From assembly GCA_009774395.1 (NCBI GenBank), contig VSNQ01000004.1, forward strand, positions 1-64,000: a DNA stretch of 64,000 nt, read 5' to 3'. The notes below the pieces were generated by a model. It did no database searches. It worked only from the letters and a program-made list of their open reading frames with translations, and had not been told where the DNA came from. Shown piece after piece: positions 27,752 to 36,303 of this stretch (positions are counted from its first letter, which is position 1; every line of letters starts with the position of its first letter). The translations under genes and the position numbers were made by a program. Source of the stretch: Lachnospiraceae bacterium (GTDB lineage Bacteria; Bacillota; Clostridia; Lachnospirales; Lachnospiraceae).

Positions 27752-27812
27752 TATTCCCCAATATTTTAGCATAAAGAAGCGAAAATTTCAAAGAGAAAAT
27801 TGTTAAATTTTA

Positions 27813-29456
27813 TCACATTTTCGCCAGTTCTTTCGCCCTTTCCAGAGCTTTATCAATATGTGAACAGAAATTCTTTTCTCCTATCTGCTTTGTAAATCCC
27901 GCTTTGTCCATCACACTTTTTGGCTGCTCGTTTACGTGAGAAAGAATTATCTTAATCCCTTTCCCCTCATACTTTTCATAAAGCTGCTCTAACGAATGCA
28001 TTGCTGTCGCATCAATCGCATTCACACTTCGCATACGCAAAATTAAACATTTCGTATTATCATTTACAGAAATATTCAAAATTTTATCTGCTGCCGCAAA
28101 AAACATCGGTCCAGTAATTTCATAGACAAGTGTATGTTCCGAAACCGTTCTTAACGAGATACTGTCCGGATCATCCTCATCATCCATTTTCCAGCCCTCT
28201 ACCTCCGTCACATCACTCATACGTTTCATAAATAAAATCGCCGCAAGCAAAATTCCAGCCTCAATCGCTACCACAAGATCAAATACTACCGTCAGCACAA
28301 ATGTAACCACTAACACAATAATATCGCTTTTGGGCGAAGACTTGCATAAACCTACAAACGTTCTCCAACCGCACATATTATAGGCAACCATAAATAATAT
28401 TGCAGCGATACAAGGCATAGGAATCAGTGCAGCATAAGGCATTAGCACAACCAAAATCAACACCAGTACAATTGCATGTACCATACCCGCAATCGGTGTG
28501 CGTCCGCCGTTCTTGATATTTGCTGCCGTTCTGGCAATTGCCCCCGTTGCTGGAATCCCGCCAAACAAAGCTGAACCAATATTTCCGATTCCCTGTGCAA
28601 TCAGTTCCATATTAGAACGATGCTTCGAGTTAATCATGCTATCCGCCACCACACAGGAAAGCAGGGATTCAATCGCTGCCAAAATCGCAATCGTAAAGGC
28701 ATCTGGAAAAATTCCTTTCACATCCGCCAATGAAAATGACGGCATATGAAAGTGCGGCAATTGGTTGCTGATTGTATATAAATCACCGATTGTATTGACA
28801 TTCATATGTAAAAACTGCACCATTAAAATTCCCACAATTACCGCAATCAGCGAACCCGGAATCGTTTTATTGATATATGGCCATACAATTAAAATTGCAA
28901 GGCAAACGATACCAACAATCAGCGCCTGCCAATTGATAGAAGCAATATTTTTCACGACAGCTTCCAGCTTTTCCATTGTTTCAATCGTCACTGTTCCAGC
29001 CGGATAAGTCAAACCCAGAAAATCTTTTACTTGACCAATCGCAATCGTTACCGCAATTCCCGCCGTAAAGCCTGTTGTTATCGTATAAGGGATATACTTA
29101 ATTAAATTTCCCAGCCGCAAAAATCCCATTGCAACCAAAATAATTCCTGCAAGAACAGTGGCAAGAATCAGCCCATCCATTCCCTTCTGCGCAACAATTC
29201 CCGCAACAATCGTTGCAAACGCCGCTGTCGGCCCCGCAATCTGCACACGGCTGCCACCCAAAAAGGAAATTAAAAATCCTGCAACAATTGCTGTATAAAT
29301 ACCCTGCTCAGGCCCCACTCCCGACGCAAGTGCAAGCGCAATCGATAATGGCAGCGCAATAATTGCAACAATAATTCCCGCAATCACATCTTTTACAAAC
29401 TGTTCTTTTGTGTACGTTTTCATTACGGAAAACAGCTTTGGTTTTAACTTTTCCAT
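27813..29456 (-). CDS. SulP family (SLC26) anion transporter with STAS domain
   Basis: A membrane protein of the SulP family, which moves sulfate, bicarbonate or other anions. About 10-14 hydrophobic segments include the conserved IVAIIALPLSIALALASGVGPEQGIYTAIVAG and GPTAAFATIVAGIV. The last 110 residues (TLVYEITGPMFFAAADKIL to the end) form a STAS regulatory domain, with MRSVNAIDATAMHSLEQL. ATG 29456 has GGAGGAG close upstream; the frame continues to 29498 without need. The 547-residue length is normal. The substrate cannot be told from sequence. Confidence 0.92.
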   Translation of the reverse strand: MEKLKPKLFSVMKTYTKEQFVKDVIAGIIVAIIALPLSIALALASGVGPEQGIYTAIVAGFLISFLGGSRVQIAGPTAAFATIVAGIVAQKGMDGLILATVLAGIILVAMGFLRLGNLIKYIPYTITTGFTAGIAVTIAIGQVKDFLGLTYPAGTVTIETMEKLEAVVKNIASINWQALIVGIVCLAILIVWPYINKTIPGSLIAVIVGILMVQFLHMNVNTIGDLYTISNQLPHFHMPSFSLADVKGIFPDAFTIAILAAIESLLSCVVADSMINSKHRSNMELIAQGIGNIGSALFGGIPATGAIARTAANIKNGGRTPIAGMVHAIVLVLILVVLMPYAALIPMPCIAAILFMVAYNMCGWRTFVGLCKSSPKSDIIVLVVTFVLTVVFDLVVAIEAGILLAAILFMKRMSDVTEVEGWKMDDEDDPDSISLRTVSEHTLVYEITGPMFFAAADKILNISVNDNTKCLILRMRSVNAIDATAMHSLEQLYEKYEGKGIKIILSHVNEQPKSVMDKAGFTKQIGEKNFCSHIDKALERAKELAKM

Positions 29457-29815
29457 AAAATCTCCTCCCAAAATTATCACTTTTATACCCACGAACAATA
29501 AGTTTTATCATATTATTTCAGATAATTACGTTCGTAAGTCGGCGTTATTATACTGAAAAACGTTAAGTTTTTCCAGTTTCTACATCCCCTCTCTTGCCTT
29601 AGCGAACAATATATTTTGTGTAGAAAGAAAAATCAAATCGTTTTTGGATATAGCAACTTTAACGTTCGTCCGTATATATTCTTAAAATAATATAAATATT
29701 TTAAGAAAAGCCTATTAAATAATAGTACGAATTTTTATTTTTTTCAAGGAAAAGTTCTATAATTCTTAAACTTTTTGCTGTAATATATTACTGTTCATTC
29801 CGTTCCAGTAACCAG

Positions 29816-29975
29816 AAAAATTCATGCAAAATCATTTTGTGATAGCAAATCCATATAATATGGCTTGATACGTCTTAATCACTATGCTTTCTTGCGGGGT
29901 GTAGGTAAGCCCGTTTCATTAGCAACTGCATTTATTGATACATCTTAATCACTATGCTTTCTTGTGGGGCTGTCG
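29816..29975. repeat. Decayed family C repeat with a 70-bp tandem duplication
   Basis: ATGCAAAATCATTTTGTGA and ATATGGCTTGATACGTC follow family C order with only one CACTTCGTG-like unit. The 35-base segment TTGATACrTCTTAATCACTA to CTTTCTTGyGGGG occurs at 29865 and again at 29935, exactly 70 bases apart. The rest of the 577-base gap between sulP and miaB (29457-30033) contains a CTGAAAAAC / GTTTTTCCAG hairpin at 29552-29577 and no gene. Confidence 0.65.
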
Positions 29976-29999
29976 CAATAAGCTTTGATTATACAAAAT
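29968..29999 (-). repeat. Half copy of family B repeat
   Basis: GGCTGTCGCAATAAGCTTTG followed by ATTATACAAAATATT is the reverse complement of the right end of the family B element at 35992-36085, cut short. It directly follows the duplicated segment of the family C relic. Confidence 0.6.
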
Positions 30000-30033
30000 A
30001 TTACTTTATCTATTAAAAATCGCAATCACCGCC

Positions 30034-31488
30034 TTACTGTAGCGCCACCTGCTCACCAATATAATAAAATCCATGTGCTTCGGTTAATTTAACGTCCACA
30101 AGCGTTCCAATTAAAGAAGGCTCTCCCTTAAAGTGCACAATTGTATTATTTGATAATCTGCCTGTTACAAGCGAAGCGTCATGTTCATTGATTTCTTCCA
30201 CAAGAACACGGTGCACTTCTCCTTTCAGCCTTCCTACACGACTCCTTGCGGTTTCCTGCACAACTTTTAGCAGTCTATCAAAATTCGCCTTAATCTCTTC
30301 ATCACTTGTAGGATTGGGCATTGCAGCAGCAGGTGTTCCTGTGCGCTTTGAATAAATAAACGTAAATGCATTGTCATACTGCACCTTGCGCACCACCGCA
30401 ATCGTTTCCTCCACATCCTCCGCCGTTTCCCCCGGAAATCCCACAATAATATCCGTAGTCAGCGAAATATCTGGTATTTCCTGTCTGATTTTATGCGCAA
30501 GCGCCAAATACTGCTCCTTGGTATAACTTCTGTTCATTGCCTTTAATATTCTTGTAGATCCTGCCTGTAATGGTAAATGCAGATGACGGCAGATTTTCTT
30601 GGAATTTTTCATTACTTCTATTAAATCGTCCGACAAATCTTTTGGATGTGAGGTCATAAACCGTATTCGTTCCAGCCCCTCTATCTGTTCCACCTCTTGC
30701 AAAAGCTGCGCAAAGCTTATTGGCTCTTCAAGATTTTTTCCATAAGAATTGACGTTCTGCCCTAACAGCATAACCTCCACAACACCCTCCGAAACCAACC
30801 GTTCAATTTCCCGAATAATATCCCGCGGATTGCGGCTGCGCTCCCGTCCGCGCACATAGGGCACAATACAATAACTGCAAAAATTATTACAGCCATACAT
30901 AATATTAACCCCTGATTTAAACGGATACTTCCGCTCTGCCGGCAAATCCTCTACAATTTTATCAGATTCTTTCCATATATCAATCACCATGCGTTCCGAT
31001 TGATACATCGTAAAAAACAGTTCCGCGAATTTGTAAATATTGTGCGTTCCAAAAATTAAATCCACAAAAGAATAGCTTTTTTGAATTTTCTCAATTACAG
31101 ATGGTTCCTGCATCATACAGCCACACAGCGCAACTTTTTTATTGGGATTTTTCTTTTTCATGCTGTTCATAAGTCCCAGTCTGCCGTAAACGCGCTGGTT
31201 TGCATTATCACGCACTGTGCAGGTATTGTATAAAACAAAGTCTGCAGATTCTTCCTCAATCACCGCAAAGCCGATTTTCTTTATAATACCAGCAATTTTT
31301 TCACTGTCCTTTGCATTCATTTGACAGCCAAAAGTCTGAATGGAAGCGGTCGGAAAGCATCCGTTTTTTTGTTCAAACACTCGAACCCACTCGCGGCATT
31401 TTGCCATAAAATAATATTGGCGGGCAGGTTCCTCTGTAGGCGGTTCTAAAGTTACATCTATTTTATCTAAATCAATTTCGTTATACAT
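30034..31488 (-). CDS. miaB: tRNA-2-methylthio-N6-dimethylallyladenosine synthase MiaB
   Basis: A radical SAM methylthiotransferase that modifies A37 of tRNAs reading U-starting codons. Domains in order: N-terminal UPF0004 domain with cysteines in QTFGCQMN, LYNTCTVRDNA and VALCGCMMQ; radical SAM motif YGCNNFCSYCIVPY with RGRERSRNP; C-terminal TRAM domain. It is 484 residues, with a long N-terminal extension (about 45 residues) common in Clostridia. It stands alone, upstream of a repeat-rich gap. Confidence 0.96.
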   Translation of the reverse strand: MYNEIDLDKIDVTLEPPTEEPARQYYFMAKCREWVRVFEQKNGCFPTASIQTFGCQMNAKDSEKIAGIIKKIGFAVIEEESADFVLYNTCTVRDNANQRVYGRLGLMNSMKKKNPNKKVALCGCMMQEPSVIEKIQKSYSFVDLIFGTHNIYKFAELFFTMYQSERMVIDIWKESDKIVEDLPAERKYPFKSGVNIMYGCNNFCSYCIVPYVRGRERSRNPRDIIREIERLVSEGVVEVMLLGQNVNSYGKNLEEPISFAQLLQEVEQIEGLERIRFMTSHPKDLSDDLIEVMKNSKKICRHLHLPLQAGSTRILKAMNRSYTKEQYLALAHKIRQEIPDISLTTDIIVGFPGETAEDVEETIAVVRKVQYDNAFTFIYSKRTGTPAAAMPNPTSDEEIKANFDRLLKVVQETARSRVGRLKGEVHRVLVEEINEHDASLVTGRLSNNTIVHFKGEPSLIGTLVDVKLTEAHGFYYIGEQVALQ

Positions 31489-31654
31489 TTTTCTTGACTT
31501 TTTTCCTTTCTATCATATAATGAAAGCAAGAAATGAGTTTTTAACTGTACAGCCTATGGCTCAAGCGGGGTACTCGTTTCTTTTTTTATTTATGATGTCG
31601 GACAGGCAAAAGCCTGAAGGGATTATTTATTGCAAACTGCGAACATTATCCTCA

Positions 31655-31784
31655 GTGAACTACCCATTGTCTAAAGCCAATGGGCTTCCTGCTTCATCGA
31701 CCTCAAAGCCGGACATGTCCGGCTTAACTACTATCTCCACAAGCGTTAATTCGGGCTGAACCATCCCTATTTATGTTTCTTCTT
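31655..31784 (-). ncRNA. TnpB guide RNA scaffold (omega RNA)
   Basis: Downstream of tnpB on the same strand the DNA reads ATAGGGATGGTTCAGCCC, GTGGAGATAGTAG, a perfect palindrome AAGCCGGACATGTCCGGCTT (31706-31725), GTCGATGAAGCAGGAAGCCC and the final CCCATTG/CAATGGG hairpin ending in GTTCAC. This order is typical of IS605 right-end RNAs that guide TnpB. The guide would be the flank starting at 31654 and running down. Transcription is inferred. Confidence 0.7.
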
Positions 31785-32888
31785 TTATGCTGTTTGTCGC
31801 AGACCTTCTGCCAATATATTCTTTGCAGCATTGATGTCTCTATCATGTTTCGATCTGCACTTTGGGCATATCCATTCCCTTATGGATAAATCTTTTATGT
31901 CTGTATTCTGATACCCACAGGCTGCGCATATCTGGCTGCTTGCATAGAATGAATCTATTTTGATGTACTGTCTTCCATTCCACGCCGCCTTATATTCTAA
32001 CTGTCTTGTTAATTCGTACCACGATACATCTGATATTAATTTTGCCAAATGATGATTTTTTACCATATTTTTTATCTGTAAGTTCTCTGAAACTATCACT
32101 TGGTTTTCGCTGATAATCTCATGGGTAACTTTATGCAGATAATCTTTTCTGGTATTTGTTATCTTCTCATGGCAGCTGGCTATTTTCTTTTTTTGCTTAT
32201 AATAATTTCTGCTTCTTTTTTCTTTATGCGTTAACTGTCTTTGCAGTTTTGCAAGTTTTTTCTCATATCTTTTCATTATCTTTGGATTTTCATACTTTTC
32301 TCCATTCGACGTAATACATAAATCTTTTATGCCTAAATCTAAACCTATATTTTTGCCTGTTTGCGGCAGTTCTTCATGTTCTGTTTCCACAAGTATTGAC
32401 ACGTAATATTTTCCACTTGGTACTTGAGAAATTGTGGCTGATTTTATCTGACCATCAAATTTTCTATGCAGTTTTGTCTTTACCTCTTTTAGTTTTGGAA
32501 GCTTTATTTTTCCGTTCTCAAAATATACCTTTATATTTCCATTCGTGAAATTGGTGGTGTAAGATTTATGGCTGTCGTGTTTGCTTTTGAATTTCGGATA
32601 TCCCGTATGTTCCTTAAAAAATTTCTGATATGCAGAATCCATGTTATAAATAGCGTTTGTAAGAGCAAATTTATCTACTTCTTTCAGCCATTCATATTTT
32701 TTCTTTAATTCCCTGTTACAGTAATTATTGCAGTCTGTTTTGCTGACAGATTTCTTTTCTTTCTCATATGTTTCTTTCCGGTATAAAAGTGTCTGATTAT
32801 ACACAAAACGACAACAGCCAAATGTCTTGGCAAGCTGTACTTTCTGCTCATTATTAGGATATATTCTGTACTTATATGCTTTTAACAT
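31785..32888 (-). CDS. tnpB: IS200/IS605 family RNA-guided nuclease TnpB
   Basis: A 367-residue TnpB, ancestor of Cas12. The RuvC catalytic residues look complete: D184 (GLDLGIKDL), E268 (VIVSENLQIKNM) and D351 (KHDRDINAAKNI). The zinc ribbon has Cys321, 324, 341 and 344 (CAACGYQ, CPKC). The N-terminus MLKAYKYRIYPN is typical. ATG 32888 has AGGTGA upstream. No premature stop is present, so the nuclease may be active although TnpA is missing. Confidence 0.93.
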   Translation of the reverse strand: MLKAYKYRIYPNNEQKVQLAKTFGCCRFVYNQTLLYRKETYEKEKKSVSKTDCNNYCNRELKKKYEWLKEVDKFALTNAIYNMDSAYQKFFKEHTGYPKFKSKHDSHKSYTTNFTNGNIKVYFENGKIKLPKLKEVKTKLHRKFDGQIKSATISQVPSGKYYVSILVETEHEELPQTGKNIGLDLGIKDLCITSNGEKYENPKIMKRYEKKLAKLQRQLTHKEKRSRNYYKQKKKIASCHEKITNTRKDYLHKVTHEIISENQVIVSENLQIKNMVKNHHLAKLISDVSWYELTRQLEYKAAWNGRQYIKIDSFYASSQICAACGYQNTDIKDLSIREWICPKCRSKHDRDINAAKNILAEGLRQTA

Positions 32889-33010
32889 TGATTGTCACCT
32901 TCTATCTAACCTTGATTTTCTTACATACAAAAATAATATGATATTGTAATAAATACTTATGTCTGTTTTTTGATTCCCATGACGTAAGTATAACACAAGC
33001 TGCCACTTTT

Positions 33011-33055
33011 GGCTACCTTAACCCACCGTCTAAAGCCAGTGGGATTGCGGTAGCC
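33011..33055. other. Hairpin resembling a second IS605 right end
   Basis: GGCTACC (33011-33017) pairs with GGTAGCC (33049-33055), and inside it CCCACCG / CAGTGGG surrounds TCTAAAGC. Read on the minus strand, CCCACTGGCTTTAGACGGTG closely matches the right-end hairpin of the tnpB element. It abuts the stop of the lipoprotein gene, so it may also act as its terminator. It is probably a relic of a related insertion. Confidence 0.5.
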
Positions 33056-34171
33056 TTATTTCAATGTCTGATATGGAACTTCCATCTTTTTCGCATTTCC
33101 TAGTAGAGAACTGCGCCAGCGTTCATATTCTTCCCCATCTACAACAGTATTTTGTGCGTATGTCCCTTCTGCTGTAACAAAATAAATAAACCCATCGCCG
33201 TCTATATCCAGTTCATCTGGAAATGGATTGCCCTCATAGTCCTCATCTGCCCGTTCCTTGTTCCATGCATCTACGGAAGCAATCTCAATATATGTATCCG
33301 ATTCTTGTTTATACTGATATAACGTATACGGCCAGAAATCTCCAAGCCCCGCCAAACCTTGATTATGCGACCAATCTGCCGACACAATGCCATTATTATA
33401 GTAAGTCAGCGATGGAAAACTTCTCAATTCCTCTTTTAATAATTTCGTCTTGCTGTCATAATCGTAAATTACCTCTACCATTCCCGCCACAGCGGCTGTC
33501 GTATGTTGGATAATCAACTCCTCTTTTCCGTCAAAATCAATATCATATATGGCAAATTGATTCCCCTCCCCATTGGTAGATGCATCATATTGAAATTCTC
33601 TACCGTCAGGAAACACTTGATTACGGCAAATGCCCTCCAATGCGGAAATAAACGCTGCTTTTCTTTCGTTACTACTATTTTGCTCCACACTGTCTTCGCT
33701 TATTATTGTTTCTGCCGCATCGACTGCTTTTGCCTGCGAAGACGGTGAATCTTGATTTGATGCCTGCGGTTCTGCTGTACTTGTATTGGCTTTATCTACA
33801 TCAGGTTTATTTGTATCGGCTTTACTTGTATCATTTTTATTTACATCAGATTTATTTGCGTTGGCTTTATCTGCATCAGGTTTATTTGTATCGGGGTTAT
33901 CTGCATCAGACTTACTTATATCGGATTCTTTTAAATTCGCTTCACTTGAATGCGCACTTTCCGACTCTATTGTTTCTAACTCTGCTTTTTCTAATTCTGC
34001 CGTTTCCAAGTCCGCTTTTTCCGATTGCTGTTCTTCCTGCAAAAATGCTGCTGTTGATTGGCTTGCGTCTGATGTCTTTGCACTACATCCTGCGAACAAA
34101 GTCATACAAAGTCCAGCCGCACTAAATGACACTGCTGTCATAACTAATCTCTTATAAAATATATTTTTCAT
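33056..34171 (-). CDS. Predicted lipoprotein with pentapeptide-repeat linker
   Basis: An exported lipoprotein of 371 residues. The signal peptide ends in the lipobox LFAGC (Cys29). Residues at about 85-130 form nine five-residue units of the type DADKA, DTNKP, DVNKN, a Lys/Asp/Asn-rich spacer probably reaching through the wall. The C-terminal domain has calcium-loop-like acidic motifs IYDIDFDGKEELI and ELDIDGDGFIYF, as in many clostridial secreted proteins. I do not recognise a specific function. GGGGA precedes ATG 34171. Confidence 0.75.
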   Translation of the reverse strand: MKNIFYKRLVMTAVSFSAAGLCMTLFAGCSAKTSDASQSTAAFLQEEQQSEKADLETAELEKAELETIESESAHSSEANLKESDISKSDADNPDTNKPDADKANANKSDVNKNDTSKADTNKPDVDKANTSTAEPQASNQDSPSSQAKAVDAAETIISEDSVEQNSSNERKAAFISALEGICRNQVFPDGREFQYDASTNGEGNQFAIYDIDFDGKEELIIQHTTAAVAGMVEVIYDYDSKTKLLKEELRSFPSLTYYNNGIVSADWSHNQGLAGLGDFWPYTLYQYKQESDTYIEIASVDAWNKERADEDYEGNPFPDELDIDGDGFIYFVTAEGTYAQNTVVDGEEYERWRSSLLGNAKKMEVPYQTLK

Positions 34172-34211
34172 TTTATCCCCCTATCCACAACTCATAAACC
34201 TCCAATTATCC

Positions 34212-34241
34212 TTTAAAAGTGCATTCAACACACACTTTAAA
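34212..34241. terminator. Possible hairpin between two minus-strand genes
   Basis: TTTAAAAGTG and CACTTTAAA form a near-perfect stem around an 11-base loop, 25 bases downstream of the small membrane protein gene. There is no strong T-run, so termination is only a guess. Confidence 0.35.
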
Positions 34242-34265
34242 AAAATGTATTTCATTCTACAGCCC

Positions 34266-34682
34266 TTAACTCCTCTTAATAAATTTGTTGCCACATTTTG
34301 GGCAGGTAATTTCAATCTTGCCTTTTCCTCTAGGAATACGGATTTTCTGACTGCAGGAGGAGCAACGGTAAATATGGTATGTTTGATACTGTTTTACCTT
34401 GTATTTCCAACGAATCACTGCCTGCCGCAGTTGGCTTGTTACGCGTAAATATGCTGCATTTTCAGCGCTTCTTTTATAAATATTTCTGGAAAACATTCTA
34501 AAATACGCATAGGCAAGCGCTAGAATCCCGATTGTGATTCCCACCGACTGACTTCCCGTATGCAGCACTGTACTGCCCAAAAATGACAAGATACAGCAGA
34601 CGAGCGCTAATATTATTAGTAAACGATTTAGTTGATCATTTCCATATCTTCCGATCATAAAACGGTCAATTTTTTCTTTCAT
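34266..34682 (-). CDS. Small membrane protein with C-terminal zinc ribbon
   Basis: Two hydrophobic segments (LLIILALVCCILSFLGSTV and SVGITIGILALAYAYF) are followed by a basic stretch and a zinc ribbon CSSC...CPKCGNKFIKR. Such proteins are common in Lachnospiraceae but have no assigned function. The start is uncertain: ATG 34682 (MKEKIDRFMIGRYG) gives about 138 residues; ATG 34694 and a TTG at 34745 are in frame, none with a clear ribosome site. The 290 bases upstream (34746-35036) hold no other gene. Confidence 0.65.
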   Translation of the reverse strand: MKEKIDRFMIGRYGNDQLNRLLIILALVCCILSFLGSTVLHTGSQSVGITIGILALAYAYFRMFSRNIYKRSAENAAYLRVTSQLRQAVIRWKYKVKQYQTYHIYRCSSCSQKIRIPRGKGKIEITCPKCGNKFIKRS

Positions 34683-35036
34683 AGGAAACACCATACCTTT
34701 CTCTTCGCCGCACTTTGCAGCCGTTTTATCATTGAAATCACCCAATGCATTCCAAATTTTTATCTACTGAACGAAAAAAATTTGCCGTTCAGTTGCGCCA
34801 GCCGCACGCCGCAAAGCGTCAATTTTCTTTTGTGTGGCTGTGTGCATATTGTTATACTTAGCGTCAGTCTTTTTGATACTTCGCATAATAAAAAAATTCA
34901 GCTATAATCATATTATCATCTTTGCAACTTATATCAAGTATTTTTATAAATATTTATGGTAATCTTATGATATCAATTATTTCTATAAACGAATTGTTAA
35001 TGATTGACAGTTCCAAACCAAGGGAAGGAGAAAAAC

Positions 35037-35942
35037 TTGTACGAATGGAATGAAGCGGTTCAAAAAATTATTGACTGGATAGAGGACAATCTGGCGGAAA
35101 ATCCGTCACTGCTTACACTTTCAAAGCAGATTGGATATTCTCCATACTATTGTTCCAAATGTTTCCATGAAATTTCTGGCATGACGATTCGGGAATATAT
35201 CGCGGGCAGAAAACTTGCCAGAGCAACACTGGAAATACGGGACACTGACCAGAAACTTTTAGATATCGCAGTCAAATATGGCTATTCCTCACACGAAGCC
35301 CTGACGAGGGCATTTGTGAATGCTTATGGGTGCACCCCGTCAGCATATCGGAGAAAACCTGTTCCTATACCAATGTCTATCCGGCAAGTAGTACTTTTTC
35401 CCGAACATTTCAATTGTAAAGGAGAGAGAATTATGCGTAATACAATATTAACACAACCTAACATGAAAATGGAACATATTCCAGCGCACAAGTATATTGG
35501 TATCTGGGATATCACCGTTGACAATTATTGTGATTTCTGGAAAAAACATGACTGTGATTCCGTATGCGGATTCATTGACAGCATGAGCCATGTTTATCAT
35601 CCAATTGTTACGGGACATACAGCCGGCTGGTTTTATGAAAATGGTAAAAAAGGTTATTTTTATGGCTTTGGTGTTGATGCCGATTATCGTGGAGAAATTC
35701 CGAAAGGCTTTACAATCAAAACAATCCCTGCCAGTGATTATATGGTATTTTTTCATCCACCATTTGACTATCTTAAAGACTGCGGGGAAGTGATGTCACG
35801 CGTGGAAAACTTAGCGTGGAATTTTGATCCAAAGTCAAAAGGGTATACATGGAATCATGAAGTCTGCCCGGATTACCAAAGACATTATCCGGAAGTCATT
35901 GGGTATGAGGTACTGCGGGCAGTACGCAAGATTGAATCATGA
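35037..35942 (+). CDS. AraC family regulator with GyrI-like effector domain
   Basis: The N-terminal 105 residues form a double helix-turn-helix (LSKQIGYSPYYCSKCFHEISG and AVKYGYSSHEALTRAFVNAYGCTPSAYRR). The C-terminal part (about 135 to the end) resembles the GyrI/BmrR effector-binding fold that senses small hydrophobic or cationic drugs. It thus resembles Rob/SoxS-like regulators with a ligand domain. TTG 35037 is the best start, with AAGGAG 7 bases upstream; an in-frame TTG at 35004 lacks one. No obvious target gene is adjacent. Confidence 0.87.
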   Translation: MYEWNEAVQKIIDWIEDNLAENPSLLTLSKQIGYSPYYCSKCFHEISGMTIREYIAGRKLARATLEIRDTDQKLLDIAVKYGYSSHEALTRAFVNAYGCTPSAYRRKPVPIPMSIRQVVLFPEHFNCKGERIMRNTILTQPNMKMEHIPAHKYIGIWDITVDNYCDFWKKHDCDSVCGFIDSMSHVYHPIVTGHTAGWFYENGKKGYFYGFGVDADYRGEIPKGFTIKTIPASDYMVFFHPPFDYLKDCGEVMSRVENLAWNFDPKSKGYTWNHEVCPDYQRHYPEVIGYEVLRAVRKIES

Positions 35943-35991
35943 ACTGGATTTTGCAGTAGACGCTAAATTTGGGCTGAAACAGTGAACCAGG

Positions 35992-36085
35992 GGCTGTCGC
36001 ATTATGAAAAATGTATACAAAATAGCATAATACCATGCTGTGTTTTATACAATATCTTGTATTATCAAAGCTTATTGCGACAGCC
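35992..36085. repeat. Family B palindromic repeat, copy 1 (94 bp)
   Basis: It begins GGCTGTCGCATTATG and ends CAAAGCTTATTGCGACAGCC. The terminal inverted repeats GGCTGTCGC / GCGACAGCC are perfect, and the centre includes ATACAATATCTTGTATTAT. A close relative is at 42714-42810 and a half copy at 29968. The remaining 218 bases to the next gene hold no gene I can defend. Confidence 0.8.
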
Positions 36086-36303
36086 TCGGATTTTATTTTT
36101 CTATTGCACAAATGTTTTGAAAATAGATGAACGATTGCGCATTTTCTAGGATTTACATTACTGATATCTGTTAAAGACATTTCATTTTGCATCAATACAT
36201 ATCCAGTATAAGACAACAAGAGATTGCCGCTATCATCAATTAACATAATATTTTTTACTGAAACATCAAACCATGCAGAAGTTAACACAATTGCTTATAC
36301 AAA

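Larger units (their letters stand above)
31635..32995 (-). mobile_element. IS605-type element with TnpB only, no TnpA
   Basis: The element holds one tnpB gene. Its right end carries the guide-RNA scaffold and hairpin CCCATTG / CAATGGG at 31663-31684 before GTGAAC (TTCAC-type end) at 31655-31660. A candidate left-end hairpin ATACTTATGTC / GACGTAAGTAT is at 32953-32991. No Y1 transposase TnpA gene is nearby, so movement would need a TnpA in trans. Exact ends are inferred. Confidence 0.65.

Noticed and set aside
27406..27791. Several short frames on both strands upstream of sulP.
   Set aside because: They come from the duplicated GC-rich units and the terminator; codon pattern is repeat-driven and no ribosome sites are found.
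31520..31759. A plus-strand frame of 79 codons beside tnpB.
   Set aside because: It is antisense to the guide-RNA scaffold and contains its hairpins.
35896..36288. A 130-codon minus-strand frame that contains an orderly stretch (SVKNIMLIDDSGNLLLSY).
   Set aside because: It includes the family B repeat and part of the AraC gene antisense. The middle could be a remnant of a lost gene, but I cannot identify it.
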